Below, piece by piece: positions 12,308-24,370 of a stretch of 64,000 bases of DNA. This DNA is from Rallus limicola (taxonomy: Eukaryota > Chordata > Aves > Gruiformes > Rallidae). Location: contig JAKCOZ010000002.1 in the NCBI GenBank assembly GCA_022605955.1, forward strand, positions 69,420,783 to 69,484,782, given 5' to 3'. Positions within the stretch are counted from its first letter, which is position 1. Each line of letters starts with the position of its first letter. The notes beneath the pieces were generated by a model. That model was not told where the DNA came from. It did not search any database and saw nothing but the letters and a program-made list of their open reading frames with translations. Position numbers and translations under genes: made by a program.

Positions 12308-12341
12308 AAAGATTAAATATCCACAAAGATTAAATATCCAC
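12308..12341. repeat. 17-bp perfect tandem duplication
   Basis: The unit aaagattaaatatccac occurs twice head to tail (308-324 and 325-341 of the 12-kb block). Replication-slippage type duplication. Confidence 0.85.
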
Positions 12342-13612
12342 AAATCAGCACAGAAATGGCCAAGAGTAAAGTTGCCTCATTGGACATTTGTTACTAGCTA
12401 ATAAAAATAGGCTTTTGTGGTGGTTTAATGTGGTGGCTTTAATGACTAAAGTTTGAAATTCAAAAGATTGGAAATTCAAGAAAGAAGAAAGGTAAAAGTA
12501 TAAGAAAAATATATTTACAATGACATTTTTTCTGACTTTATCTCTTTCTTTCCAAATTTCCCTGGCTGCTTCTTCCTTCTGTAATTATAAATAACCTGTC
12601 TTCACACAGAAGGCACTAAGCTTTGCCCCTCCCTTCAATCTACAAAATACCGTTCTCTGGCAGTGATTTCTTATTTTTTAATTTTTTTTATTATAGTGGT
12701 TTGAAATGCATATATCAAAACTAATTCCATGAAAGACTCACAAAGTAAAATTAATTTCTCTCTGTGACTAATCTGCTATCACCAAGCCCCTATCTTCAGT
12801 CAGAAAAAAACTCTGGTTTGTCCTAGGTATAGAAGTTACTAAGAAAATAACTCATATTTTTCCTGACCTCTTAAGACCATGAATATGTGTATAAGTACCT
12901 ATGCAGATAGTATCAGTGAGTTCAGGCAGAAACTAGTCCTAAGAAAATACACTTGCTGAAGATACAAAAATCAACCTAACATTTTGTAAGGATAAGCAGA
13001 TCAATTTTGAGAAAGAATAGCAAGTACTTACTGATACATTTGTGACTTTTTTTATAAATCAACAAATTGAAGGTATATTGTTTAGTGTAGCACAGATATA
13101 AATTCTCCTAGCAAAGTAGAAAAAAATTAGGGCTTCCAACTGAAGTTAGCTGTTTGAGCAAGTATTTTGAGGGTTCTGAGAGAAGTAATCGATGCAAGCT
13201 CAAATTTCAGGTGACAAGGTAAGTTCAATCACATCTCTATGCATCAAGATTTTAAGCAGCACATTTACAATTTCTTTGCATAACACGTATATAAAACAAA
13301 TATTTGTCTCAATGAGACACCCAAAAATTCTCTTTACTGAGATGTTTGCAAATCTAAAACTATTTCTGCTGATGTTGCCTACTTTACAGTATAAAAAAAA
13401 TCATACCTGTTCTCCTACACTCCTGAGGATAAGGATTTTATTTTACTTAGTCCATACTGCATTCCCCAATGATATTATGATACACAGCCAAAATTTCCTC
13501 ATAATACTTTTTGCTCAGAATCATCTCTGAAACACAGTAATAAAGATATTTAAAGAAGAGTTTGGGCTAATGATTAAGCTTTTAGATCAAGAAGTCAGTT
13601 TTCTTAGCCATG

Positions 13613-13659
13613 TTTTCTTCATTCCTCTAGATGAATGTCATCTAGAGGAATGAAGAAAA
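13613..13659. repeat. Perfect 22-bp inverted repeat with 3-base loop
   Basis: Arms at 13613-13634 and 13638-13659 are exact reverse complements (centre 'cctctagatga / tcatctagagg'), separated by 'atg'. The loop is too tight for a normal pre-miRNA hairpin. Most likely a foldback made by template switching or an inverted duplication, but 22 perfect pairs in unconstrained DNA suggest it is recent or kept. Confidence 0.95.
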
Positions 13660-13735
13660 ATTCAGACCAATTATTATGTGTTTTAAAAGGTCACAATATC
13701 CAGCTCTTCACAAGAAAGGAATATGTACTCAAGTA

Positions 13736-13741
<6 letters not shown>

Positions 13742-13779
<38 letters not shown>
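13742..13779. repeat. (TA)n microsatellite, 19 units
   Basis: An uninterrupted TA dinucleotide tract of 38 bases. Expected to be length-polymorphic. Confidence 0.95.
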
Positions 13780-13782
<3 letters not shown>

Positions 13783-16700
13783 AAGGGGTTTTCTTCAGGT
13801 TAACTTACTGTGTACATTAATTATTCACATTCAGTGCAGAAAACCAGTGCCATTTGAGAAATGCGGTGTCATTTTGTAATGCAGACGACTATGTTTTTGT
13901 TTTCATCAGTATTCGATAGGGATGTAGCTGTAATTCTGAATCATTGTAGTTTGGTTGTATGGAAATCAATACCACCGCCACCATGTCTACTGGGACAAAT
14001 AACGTGAGACCAATTTTCCATTGTTCATAAAGTCTACTTATTGTTGTCATTGTTAAGTAGTTGTTTAGCTATTTAGTTTGTGGGCAGAGAGATGAGTTAG
14101 TTATGAACATCTTTAATTACTTTTTCTGTCACTTGACAAAACTCATTGTTATCAAGATAGATTAGACTTTCAAAAGCAATAAAAGAAAGGAGGAATCAGC
14201 TATGTCAGAAGTCTCCCAAACAAGAATAAGTGAAAGGACTTAGCAGTTGGTTTCTAATTGAGTCTGATGGGAATAAAAGATACAGTATTTCTTAATAAAA
14301 GATATGCATGGTTTAAGCGTATCTCCTGTTGGTTTTTTTCCCATCACATTGTTGAGACTTTCATTTTATCCCATTGCCCACTAACTATGGGGCATAGGAA
14401 TACCATTCCAATGAAATCATCTTTATTTTTTAATCCTTTATATTTCTGAAGTCAGCTGAATACCACCATGAAGGAACAAAATCTTGGGTCCAGTTTCAGA
14501 TGTTAGCTAGATCCAAAGTGATTAGGTGTCTTGCTCAGACTTCATGAAAAATATATTAATGAAAGTAAAATCACCATTGTTTCTTAGCAACAGCTTCATG
14601 ATCAGCAGAGAAGAAATGCAGACTCTGCTTAGCAAACTGCTTCCTCCCCGTTCATAGCCAAAAAAGTAATTTGTCTGTCAGTAACGACGAAACTTTGCCA
14701 GGATCCTAAAAATACATATAGCTGACAGTTGAATAAACTCATTACAAATCTAGCAAGGCACAAAATATTACAGATGACTGAGATTTGTACATGGTCAGTT
14801 AACTTAGCCTCACTTGCCTGCATCAAAATCTGATTTGAGCCAGAATTAATTCAATCTGGGATATTTTGGGTGTTAGTTTTGTATTTCTTTACTGAGGGCA
14901 GTGGTTTTGTGCTATTTTTAAGGGGGGAACAGGAGTGGGTGGGAGGAAAAAGAGTGTGCTGAAGAACAGAAACAAAACACTGGATTGCTGAAAAATAATA
15001 ATAATTAAAAAAACCCGGAATATTTCCTCCTGTATAATATACCCTTCTTTTTACTAGCTGTTATTTCTCAGGCCCAGGATAGAATTTAAGTATTTTCTTC
15101 AAGTTCATGCTGGTACTTTCTATGGGAAAATAAATTAACAAAGCTGTTGAAAAACACAGATTCCAGGTAAAGAGCTGGATGGTAACAACAGCAAGTTGCA
15201 TGTCAGAATAATGTGGCAGTATGCAATGTGCTGGCACCCCATTTAAAAAGAAAGGAGAGGTCTCAAAATACCATAATGATAGCTCTAAATGCTTACAGAC
15301 AGAACTCTAATACCAGCTTCTTCTTAAAGCTTTTAGGCCAAAGACCTGTAATGCAATGATTATACTTCTACTGAGAGAACAAAACAACAAACCAAACGTA
15401 ACTTTAAACAAATTAAAAAGATTAACAAATTGGTGACTGAAAAAAGCACACAGTTTTGAGCACTACAACCTGGTAAAGCAGTGTGTGCAGGATTACAGAA
15501 CATACAAAAACATTATGTGTGGCATGAAAGAAAAGACTCAATGGCACAACACTTAATTGAGAGACAATATTTAAGTGGTAATACATAAAGCAGTCAAGGT
15601 TTACTTGGAGAACAATTGAAAACAGTCTGCCTAATCTAATCTGAACTGACAACAATAACTAAGATTATATACCAAATTAATATGAAACTAGGAATTTTTG
15701 TCACATGAAATAGTACATATTAAAATTGCCAAATTTAAATGAATTAGACTAATTGTATATCACAGGTGAATAGTTTTAGGTTGCCTAAAAAAAAAGAATT
15801 TGAGTCTTCTATTACAGAAATTTTGAAGTATAAAATTCTTCTAAAAATATTAAAGCTATCAAACATGCATTGTGTTAGAATAATATTGTCAAAATTGGTA
15901 TTGGTTCTCTGTAATTATTACAATGTGGACCACTGTTCTTGCCCTCAGACTGGCTTTTATTATTTTGAGCGGTTCGATAGTCTTATAATTATATAGAAGA
16001 ATATTTCTTTTTGAGGTTATTACAATTTATTGTTTAAAAGGTTGTGGAAGTAGGTCACAAGAGAGCTGGAGGAAATACAGGAAACAGGAGATAAAATTTA
16101 CTGTCCTAGAACACTGAAATACATCATAGCATAAATAAGGGGAAAAAGTTGAATCCATTTTCTCATCTAGGACTTTGAAACACTGTTTTTCTATAACATG
16201 CATTTATCCAAGGATTCTTTGAAAAATTGTAATAGCTGCTATTATAAATAGTTAACTCTTGATTTTATACCACATCTATATGGTACTTATACACCATAGA
16301 TACCTTATATATTCATTATAATTGTTTTGAGCATTTTTATTCTTCCTCTGAAAGCATGAAAAATTAGATATTTTTTAAAAACCCTGTTTAATTTAAAAAA
16401 TGGCAAGAAAAAAATATAATATGCAGGCCTTGAGAAAGAAAAATCCTAAATCAGTAACTGGGGTACCACTGACCTATATTGCCTAATAACCACATCTATA
16501 CTAATTTCAGGTTAATGTAGAAATAAACATCCTAAAAGTTTTGAGCTACATCTGCCATTCTTTCAAAGAAAACTCTGCCAACACTTGTTGGGAAAAGCTA
16601 TACAGTATTTAGTCCTAAAGAAACAAGTGTTCTTTCTTGATCTAGTTTTCAAGAAATACTTCAGAATACACCTGTTCCAAATCTCATAGCCCGGGGATGC

Positions 16701-16919
16701 AGGTGAAAAGCAGAGCAGGAATTTGTCTAACAGCTGAAATTTCCTTCCTTACAGGAGTTCTCAGAGGAACACAGGAAGAGTCTCTAACTCGTGGTCAGTT
16801 CTCTTCCCGACTTTGCTCTTCGCTGCCTGCAAGCAGTACATTTTGACTTAGCTTGGGCTAAATACAATAAATACAACCCCACAAACCTGATTTTGCCATT
16901 GACACAGTTCAAAGATCAG

Positions 16920-16995
16920 CATGACCTTTGAAGTTGGATTTGTTCTGAGTGGTCTTGGACTGCCAGAGGTCCTTTCCAACCGAAATGATCACACA
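16920..16995 (+). mobile_element. CR1 LINE 3'-tail fragment
   Basis: The stretch 'ggtcttggactgccagaggt' then 'cctttccaaccgaaatgat' matches the last part of CR1 in plus orientation. No body upstream is recognisable. Confidence 0.65.
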
Positions 16996-19900
16996 ACGAA
17001 CCTATGGAGCACTGATTTAAAAGAAACAAATCTCCCATGCGTCCCCACAACAATGTAGTTCACTCATGGCATCCACTATGCCTCATGTCCTCAATGTCAC
17101 TGTGGTGATTTAATTAAATGCTTTACTGCTAATAAGCCTATCTCAAAGAGTCATTAGGATTTCATGCATAACAGGGGAAATGTCTCCCAGATTCTCTCCC
17201 AGTTCGATGCAGCCCCTTGGATGGAGTTTTTTCTTTGGGTATTGCAGGGGCAGCATCTCAAGAAAGTGCTGGCATCCCCTCTGTGTTTCTCAGCCTTTTG
17301 ATATCAAAATCCTTGCTCTTCAGCTCCTCCTTCCACAATCTTATTCCTTAACCCTTGTTCTGGGATCAAATACTACTAGAGAAAGATTTAGTTTGACATT
17401 TGAATATCCAAATTTGAGCATACCCGAACTCGTGTAATAGTCACAGAAGCTTAGTCGACACAGGCAGAGGCAATATAGCCACTGAAATCAATGGAGTCCA
17501 GAATTCAATATTGATCGGTTTTCTTCAAGCAAATAGTCACAGAAACCTTAGACACAAGTACTCCAATCTCCATTGACTGTAGCTTGCTACTGACAGCAGT
17601 GGGAGACAGCTAGACCCTGATTTGTAGACACACTAGTTCAAGTGCTTTAATTAGGTGAATCCCACCCTTGCTGACTTCATATGTGAGGCAGCTTACTGTG
17701 CCCTTTGCAAACTAAGGGAAGGAAGGTAACACACAGGGAGAGAGAAAGGGGTGTCTTCATTCATGAGCTGAGAAGCCATGCAAGTAACACCACCCCAACA
17801 AGGACAGGAGGAGGGCAGGGGACTGGAGGAAGACATAGGCAGGGAAGAATGAAACCACGCAAGCTTGGGCAGCACAACAGAGCAACAAAAAGCCAGACAT
17901 AAAGACCCTGGTGACAACACTCACTAAGTTCAATATCAACCTGTGCTTAAATCCACTACATTATAATGGTACCATTCCCTGCCCTTCGGTAATGAGGACA
18001 TACTAGGCTTTATGTTGCTACAATATTTTTGTCACGCTTTGCTTTTGGCACCTTTCTTAATATGATATAGAATAATATTTCATGTTCAGCTATGTCATCT
18101 TATCAGGCACCCTTTGCACTGACAAAGTAGATACAGGTTTGCTTTGATCTAAGGCATTTTCTACTGATGGCTGTAGACATTAAGATGTTGTTTCTAATGT
18201 CAGCTTTAATATTCTCCAGATGGAAACATCCACACTCAGTGCTACAACCATATAATTAAACTAACACCACCAAAATTACCTTTTACATCTAATTTTAGCA
18301 ACAAAACCTTTTAAACTTGATTCCATATAAAAATACCAAGCCCCATTTTCATCAGAGATTATTTTAATATGCAAAGACATTTGCTTTTTGCTTTTTTTTT
18401 TTCTTTTAATATTGTACATCTCCCAATTCACTTCTGTAAAAAAGATAACTAGGCTGCAGACATAATTTCTCACTGAGGTATTTATCAGGAGTAGGAGTAT
18501 TGTCATAGTAATTTAAATTCTTTACTGTTGAAAGTACAATGAGCAGTAGATATAGATACATAGCAATACATTTAAAAAATGCATTTCCCTGTCTGAAATT
18601 ACTGGTGTTTTACCTTTTAAGGCTACTTATATAGGAAGTCTTATAATTTCTATGATAATTATATCTCTAAGACTATAACTGCATATTCAAATACACAACA
18701 AATTAATTTGGAAAAAAGGGTATATGAAGTCTGACTAAAGATAACACAGAGAGTGAAAAACTGGCTAAATATAAAAACCAATTCATTGAGAGGCAAAATT
18801 CTAAAGTGTAATTTGTGTGTGTTCTAGGCAAGCCTGTGGAATCCTGAGTTAAAGAGTAATGAAAATGTATAGGGAAAAAAATAAATCCATTTAATGCTAC
18901 TACACACAGCACTTGGTTGAATAATTTTGACTTGGTTTTACTTTAGAACTTTTAAATCTTTTTTTTTTTCCTATTGTCTTTGAGAGGATATTGGTAAGAC
19001 TTCAAGAGCACTGGAAGAGTAATGGCAAACAAGAATTTTCAATTTAGAGTCAGCTCCTTCTAGACCATTTGGAAGGTACAGTTTTAGGAAAATTTTTTTT
19101 AAAATCCAGGATTTACATTCCATTTCTTCAGGAGGAGCAGAGGAGTCCTATGCAAATAAAGCAGCAATTACTTGCCTTGTGGCTGCTGATATAAAATAAA
19201 GCAAATTAAGGAAAGTCTTAGATATGCACCAGCCATTCCTCCACCTTCTTATCATGTATGCAATGATAGTACAATACAATCTCTTAAACTGAACTAGGAA
19301 AAGATCCTGTGAGAAATATGGTAACAATTGTGTGCTCTGGGAGACAGAATGGGTAAACTGGCCTTCCATGACATTATTCTCGTATATAAGGATAAATTAA
19401 TGTTGACACTGCTCTTGGCTCTCTGCATTCACACTCAGTACTGTAGAATTCATTTAACTGGATGAATTTCAAGTAATATTGGAAGCTCCAGCCAATGACC
19501 AAATTGAATCTTCCCAGAATTAGAAAGACACAGACTGTTCCTGCAGAGAAGTGTCAAAAGGTTTGACAGCCAATTGCTGTGCTAGAATGAATATATGTTT
19601 TGGATTGAAATGCAGACCTTCTCAATAGATCAATTAATAAGATCTCCACATTTCCTTTTTTTATTACATGTTCCTAACTAAAGAAATGTCTCCCTTATGA
19701 TTTACGGTAGTATGACTAGCGCCATAGAACTGTTTCTGTACCAAAAGAATTTTAAATTTAACCATGTCAATGGTTTTCTGTTTCGTTTTGATTTATATCA
19801 GTCATTCAGAATAATCTTATCAGTAGCAAAAAGTGATAACTCTGAAGTGATAGATTACCTATATGCTTTTATACTATTTCCTAATACACTGAATTGAGAA

Positions 19901-20205
19901 AACTTCTAATAAAATGAGTAATGAGTATTTTTTAAAATCACCATCTGACCAAATTAATCACAGATGAGACAGATTAATTTGTAACATATTCTACTAATAA
20001 CTCCAGAAACAGTGATACAATCTTCTTTGTCTTAGCTTCTCAACTGACAACACACTAGTGCAATATTCTCGTTATTCTTCACTCTTTCTCTTTTTAGTCC
20101 CTTTTTTTTGTGTGTGTCAGACACTGTCCATTCATATTGCTGAGTGGCAAGAGAGAAAATAAGATGAAATGCAAGCAGCCAGAACTTAGTTAATAAACAC
20201 CTCAC

Positions 20206-20229
20206 CTGGCAGATTCAGTCTGCTCTTGT
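20206..20229 (-). CDS. Possible 24-base micro-exon
   Basis: A strong donor (CCAG|GTGAGG) and a pyrimidine-rich acceptor (gtttctttgtatag). In the phase of the exon at 21353-21409 it reads KSRLNLP and leaves one base. A 14-base splice-like unit at 19172-19185 would then restore phase 0 for the exon at 10298-10418, but that second unit is too small to trust. Confidence 0.3.
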
Positions 20230-21352
20230 CTATACAAAGAAACGCGATACATTATTTATAGTAATTTCCACACCACAATCATTCTTCTGTAACTAAAGCA
20301 AAGCAAAATAATATTAAAAAGATTGTACTGAGAGAACATGTTCAGCAGATGCTGACACCCGTATTGTCATGAAATTAAACCAAGTTCTTTTCTGTATAGT
20401 TTTTTCCTTAATATGAATTTCTGTAGATAGGCCAAACCATAGAAACTATTCATGGTGCATGTAGTTGCACCATAAATTGCAGTAGCTGCAATCCTTCAAG
20501 GTCATATCACATAACACGTTTATAGTACGATGTTACCAAGAATGATCAACTATTCTTTTACCCTTCTACCTTCTTCACTACATATCCTCCAATTATTCTG
20601 AATTTTATTGATTTGTTTATGTCTATCAGTTCCAAAGTTGATCAGAGCTCTACTTCACTCTACTTACAGAAAGGGAAAATTTAAACGGACAGTACTTGTC
20701 ATGAAGCATTTTCACAACTATTTAGATACAAGTTACCAGAATAGCAGTGAATATTGACTTATGCATTTGACAAAATAAAATAAAATAGAGTGTGTTTAGC
20801 TGAATTTGGCACACCACTACACCACATGCAATGTCTTTGAAATCAACAATATCAAATAGGGAATAAACCTGAGCAGATTGGCATACTGTGTGCATTGCAT
20901 AGGCAGTGTCAAATTAGAGCTCATCTCAAGCTATCTACTCTGCCTCAACAGCAACAGACTTTGATATTTTCCATTTGCACATGTTTTTCTTGTAGTTTTT
21001 TTATCTCACTCTGGAGTCCCATCTCCTTGCCATCTATTATCATCATAGCTCCCTACAGTGGCTCTTTTTTTTTTGTAGCTACTTCTTCTGAAATGAAAGG
21101 GTACAAAAACCAGTCAGATCAGCATGCGCTATTCTCCCTACCACTCTCCCCAAACACCAGTACTTCCAGAATAGCCTTTCTTTTCTTAATACAGGAATAT
21201 CTGTCCTACAGACTTTTCAGGTTCAGAATAATTTTAGACTTCAGGCCACGTAGGCTGGAGAATATAGGTCAGTTGATGATCTTATTCATAAAGACAAATG
21301 CATGAGTCTCTGTAAAGGTTTTTCTGTGTTTTCTTGCTAGACTAACACTTAC

Positions 21353-21409
21353 CTTCAAAAGTTTTAATATTTAAGGGAAGAGGAAATCCATCATCACATT
21401 CAAAATGTT
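21353..21409 (-). CDS. Candidate coding exon
   Basis: A strong donor (GAAG|GTAAGTG). The acceptor (ending tacactag) is T/A-rich and weaker. One frame only is open, 18 codons: HFECDDGFPLPLNIKTFE. It enters after one carried base and leaves one. The join from 26430-26455 makes a Glu codon. Confidence 0.5.
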
Positions 21410-22164
21410 CTAGTGTATATTAGTTATATATATATATATGCATGTGTATTTTAAGATTGCATAGTTATGATGAAAATTTAGGAAGAATCATTGTGCTATG
21501 TGAACACAAAAAGGTGTCTGTGACTGAGACAAGCTCTAAATATAGGAAAGCCCATACTTTCCAGTACTGGCACAGAGGAATACAATTTCTTCTTCTTTTG
21601 CAAAACAGCAATAACAAACAAAGCCAACAAAACTCCTGCTCAGCAAGAAGTTAAAGACCACTAGTTAAAGAAAAAAAAACCACTCCACTTAAAGATCTGC
21701 AGAATTTCTCATTCCAATTTCTATTATTAATAAAAAACATGGATATAATTTTTGTAAGTGGATACATTTGTAGCTGTGCTCTGTTAATTCAACATATATC
21801 TAAAATGATAGCAAGAAAAAAATTAACCTACCAGCACTCATATTGAGAACAATAATCTAGCTTTGCAAAACAGTGAATAGTATGCAAAACCAACACTTTC
21901 ATAAAAGCAAACCAAGGTTGCTCAAGGAGGGACTGCAGTGGGAAGAAGCACAGGATGCTCCCTGTCTTCACTTGTTGAACAAAATAGAGAGAGATGAAGA
22001 ACGAGCTCTCAGTAACCAGGAAAATAAGAGAAAACATATGGGCAAGGGAAGTTTGAAGAAAATATTTCCAGGGAACTTGCTCAGTTTGTAATCACAATAA
22101 TACCTGTCAGATAAGCCACCACTTCACAGTGTGAAGCCACACATGCAAGAAGCTATTTTTCAAA

Positions 22165-22616
22165 TTAGCATTGTGGGTTTTTGTGGCAAGGTTCCGGTTG
22201 GAAGGGGGACTGCAGCAGTGGCTTCTGCAAGAACCAGCCAGAAGCAATCTGCAGGCCCAACAGAGCAAACAGCAGCTGGCTCAAGGCCAGAGTCATTGCT
22301 GACCAAGTCCAAGCCCATTAGTGACAGTCACAGCACCTTTGGGAATCACATTTAGGAGAAAAAAAAACCCACAAGCAGCTGCTTTTTGCTGCCAGAGAAA
22401 GGAGTGAGATAAAAAAAACTTATTCAGACACTAAGGTCAGTGAAAAAGGGAGGGATGAGGCACTCCAGGTGCCAGAGAGAAAGATTCCCCTGCAGCCCAT
22501 GGAGAAGACTTTGTTGGAGCAGGTTGTCCCCCTTCAAATCATGGAAGATGATGGGGGGGCAGAGCACTTGCAGCCCATGGAGGACCCCATACTGGAGCAA
22601 CCAAGAAGTGTTATCA
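22165..22616 (+). mobile_element. Old LTR relic (avian endogenous retrovirus), interrupted by CR1
   Basis: The block from 'ggcttctgcaagaaccagcc' through 'gcagcccatggagaagac' and 'gcagcccatggaggacccc' resembles, from memory, a common avian ERV LTR family with repeated 'cagcccatggag' units. The repeat gives an open frame with PLQPMEKTLLEQ and LQPMEDPILEQ, which is repeat-derived and not a gene. It ends exactly where a CR1 3' terminus begins. Ends are approximate and no target duplication was found. Confidence 0.55.
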
Positions 22617-22785
22617 TAGAATGGCATGGGTTGAAAAGGACCCCAAAGATCATAGAGCTCCAACCCCCCTGCCACAGGCAGGGCCACCAGCCTCAGGCCT
22701 GGATCTACACAAGGTTGCCAAGGGCCCCATCCAACCTGGCCTTGAACATTTCCAGGGACAGGGCATCCACTGAAGTGTTAATGCA
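22617..22785 (-). mobile_element. CR1 LINE 3' fragment, abutting the LTR relic
   Basis: 'atagaatggcatgggttgaa' through 'ccatccaacctggccttgaa' is the reverse complement of the CR1 3' end. About 170 bases are kept. It directly follows the LTR relic, consistent with CR1 inserting into or beside the older element. Confidence 0.85.
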
Positions 22786-23775
22786 CTTCAGCTATTTTCT
22801 AAGGGAAGGCTCTACAATCATAATGCAACACATGATTTCTGCTTTAAGAATATCACTAGGAAGAAAATATTATAACTATAATTCCTTTGCTCATTAATTT
22901 TATTTTTTCCCTAATGTTCAGTTATATTTTCCCTTTGTTGTAATTCTACAGGAGAGTGTGAAATGATTAGAGTGATGCCTTCTGTTTGTGTCTCTTCACT
23001 GACAAAGATGAAAGAGGTTTGGCTTTCTTCTTCCTGTTTTTTGGCAGAAAAATTTACTAAAGTTTGTTTTTTTTGCTTTTTTCTTTTCTAAGTTAAAGAA
23101 TTAAAGGATTGTAGCTTTGCCTCAATAAAATAACTGGAGCCAAGAATTTCTTTTCACTATGTGTTTCTAAGTACTTTATTCTCTCACACAGATTACAGCC
23201 TTCAGAGTAAGGTTACTCAGATACTTCCATCTGATGAATTTTTGGAAGCCAGAAGATTTTAACCAAAATTTAAGAACCAGGCAGCAGTGTTTAGCTTCAG
23301 TGGTCCTGGGTCTACCAGACGTTACTTGCTCCCTTCATTTCTATGAGCTGTGGCAGACATAAAAATACAAAATCACCAAAGGAAAGTATGCAATATCACA
23401 TTTGGTTCAAATAAAATTTATCATTTGACAACAGTTTACTGTAAAACTACCCCTGCTCTAAGCAGTGCCAAGGCCATATAGGATTATTCTTTACTGATGG
23501 ACCAGAGATAAAACGTTGTCACATACAGGACACTTCTGTGTTTATATAGAGACACTTCAAAAAGTAGGGCACACACAGAGAATTTATTGCTGTCCAAAAT
23601 CATAAACTTAATCCAAACCTGGTTACTTGCATGGATCCAACCGGAAACGCACAGAGGACAGGATAGCATAACTGGGAACCTGATCCTCTTGGCAGACTAT
23701 ACTTATTTAAATGACCAAGGACTTCAGCTTGTTTCTTGTTTGCATTCACAATCAGTCTGTGTAGTAGCTTATCAG

Positions 23776-24365
23776 TGTCATGGTTTTGCCCCAGATGAGA
23801 GCTAAGCACCACACAGCTGCTTGTTCTTTAAAAGGGAGTGAGGGGAAGGGGGGAAGATGAGGGAGGGGGATAAAAACCCCAAAACCAAAAACAAGGAATC
23901 AAAACCTCATGGGCTGGGATAAGGATAGTTTACTGGGATAACAGAAAGATAGATATAACAATAATAACAGGTCTTCATAGCAAAATATATGAAACTAGTG
24001 ATACACAATGTAGTTTCTCACTGAATCGCACAAACTCAGACCATACAGCCCAGAGTCATCCCAAAAAAGAGGACCATCCCCAAAACCACGTTTCCTGGAG
24101 CTGCCTGCTTCTGCCCCTCAGCCCACCCCGCCCCCACCTTTATGCTGAGCATGATGTAATAGCACGGGATACCCCCTTTGGCCAATTTGGGTCCTGGCTG
24201 TGTCCCTTCTCCTTAGTAGGGAAGCATGAAATGAAAAGAACTTGATTGCTTGGCAACAACTAGAAGCATCTGTGTGTTAGCACTGCTCTCATCCTACCTC
24301 GCAAACGTGGCATTCCATCCACTACTAGAAATGAAATTATCTCCATCCTAGCTGAAATCAGGACA
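23776..24365 (-). mobile_element. Solo LTR 1, avian ERV (ERVL-like), with target duplication
   Basis: A 590-base element with TGTC...GACA ends, flanked by a perfect 5-bp duplication (atcag at 23771-23775 and 24366-24370). A 5-bp duplication is typical of ERVL-type (class III) elements. In its own (minus) orientation it starts tgtcctgatttcagctagg, and a TATA-like 'cataaagg' lies near 24137. It shares its whole layout with the LTR at 55812-56394. No internal retroviral genes remain between LTRs, so it is a recombination product. Confidence 0.92.
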
Positions 24366-24370
24366 ATCAG

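Larger units (their letters stand above)
10420..19140. other. Long stretch with no firm gene
   Basis: Mostly featureless AT-rich sequence, probably intron. It holds the weak exon at 11.8 kb, a 17-bp tandem duplication at 12308-12341, a perfect foldback at 13613-13659, a (TA)n tract at 13742-13779 and a CR1 tail at 16.9 kb. A plus-strand acceptor-like site near 16.75 kb has no usable exon. Confidence 0.5.

Noticed and set aside
16740..16800. Plus-strand acceptor-like site (ttccttccttacag)
   Set aside because: No donor with an open frame follows, and nothing else on the plus strand supports a gene.
19172..19185. 14-base splice-like unit on the minus strand that would restore phase between 20206-20229 and 10298-10418
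   Set aside because: Too short to believe without transcript evidence; three such chance units can be found to fix almost any phase.
20895..21305. 136-codon plus-strand open frame, the longest in the window
   Set aside because: No splice, promoter or Kozak support, low-complexity hydrophobic/Ser-rich composition, and it overlaps no recognised feature. Frames of this size are expected by chance in 64 kb.
22469..22897. 142-codon plus-strand frame
   Set aside because: It runs across the LTR relic and the abutting CR1 fragment, so it is repeat sequence.
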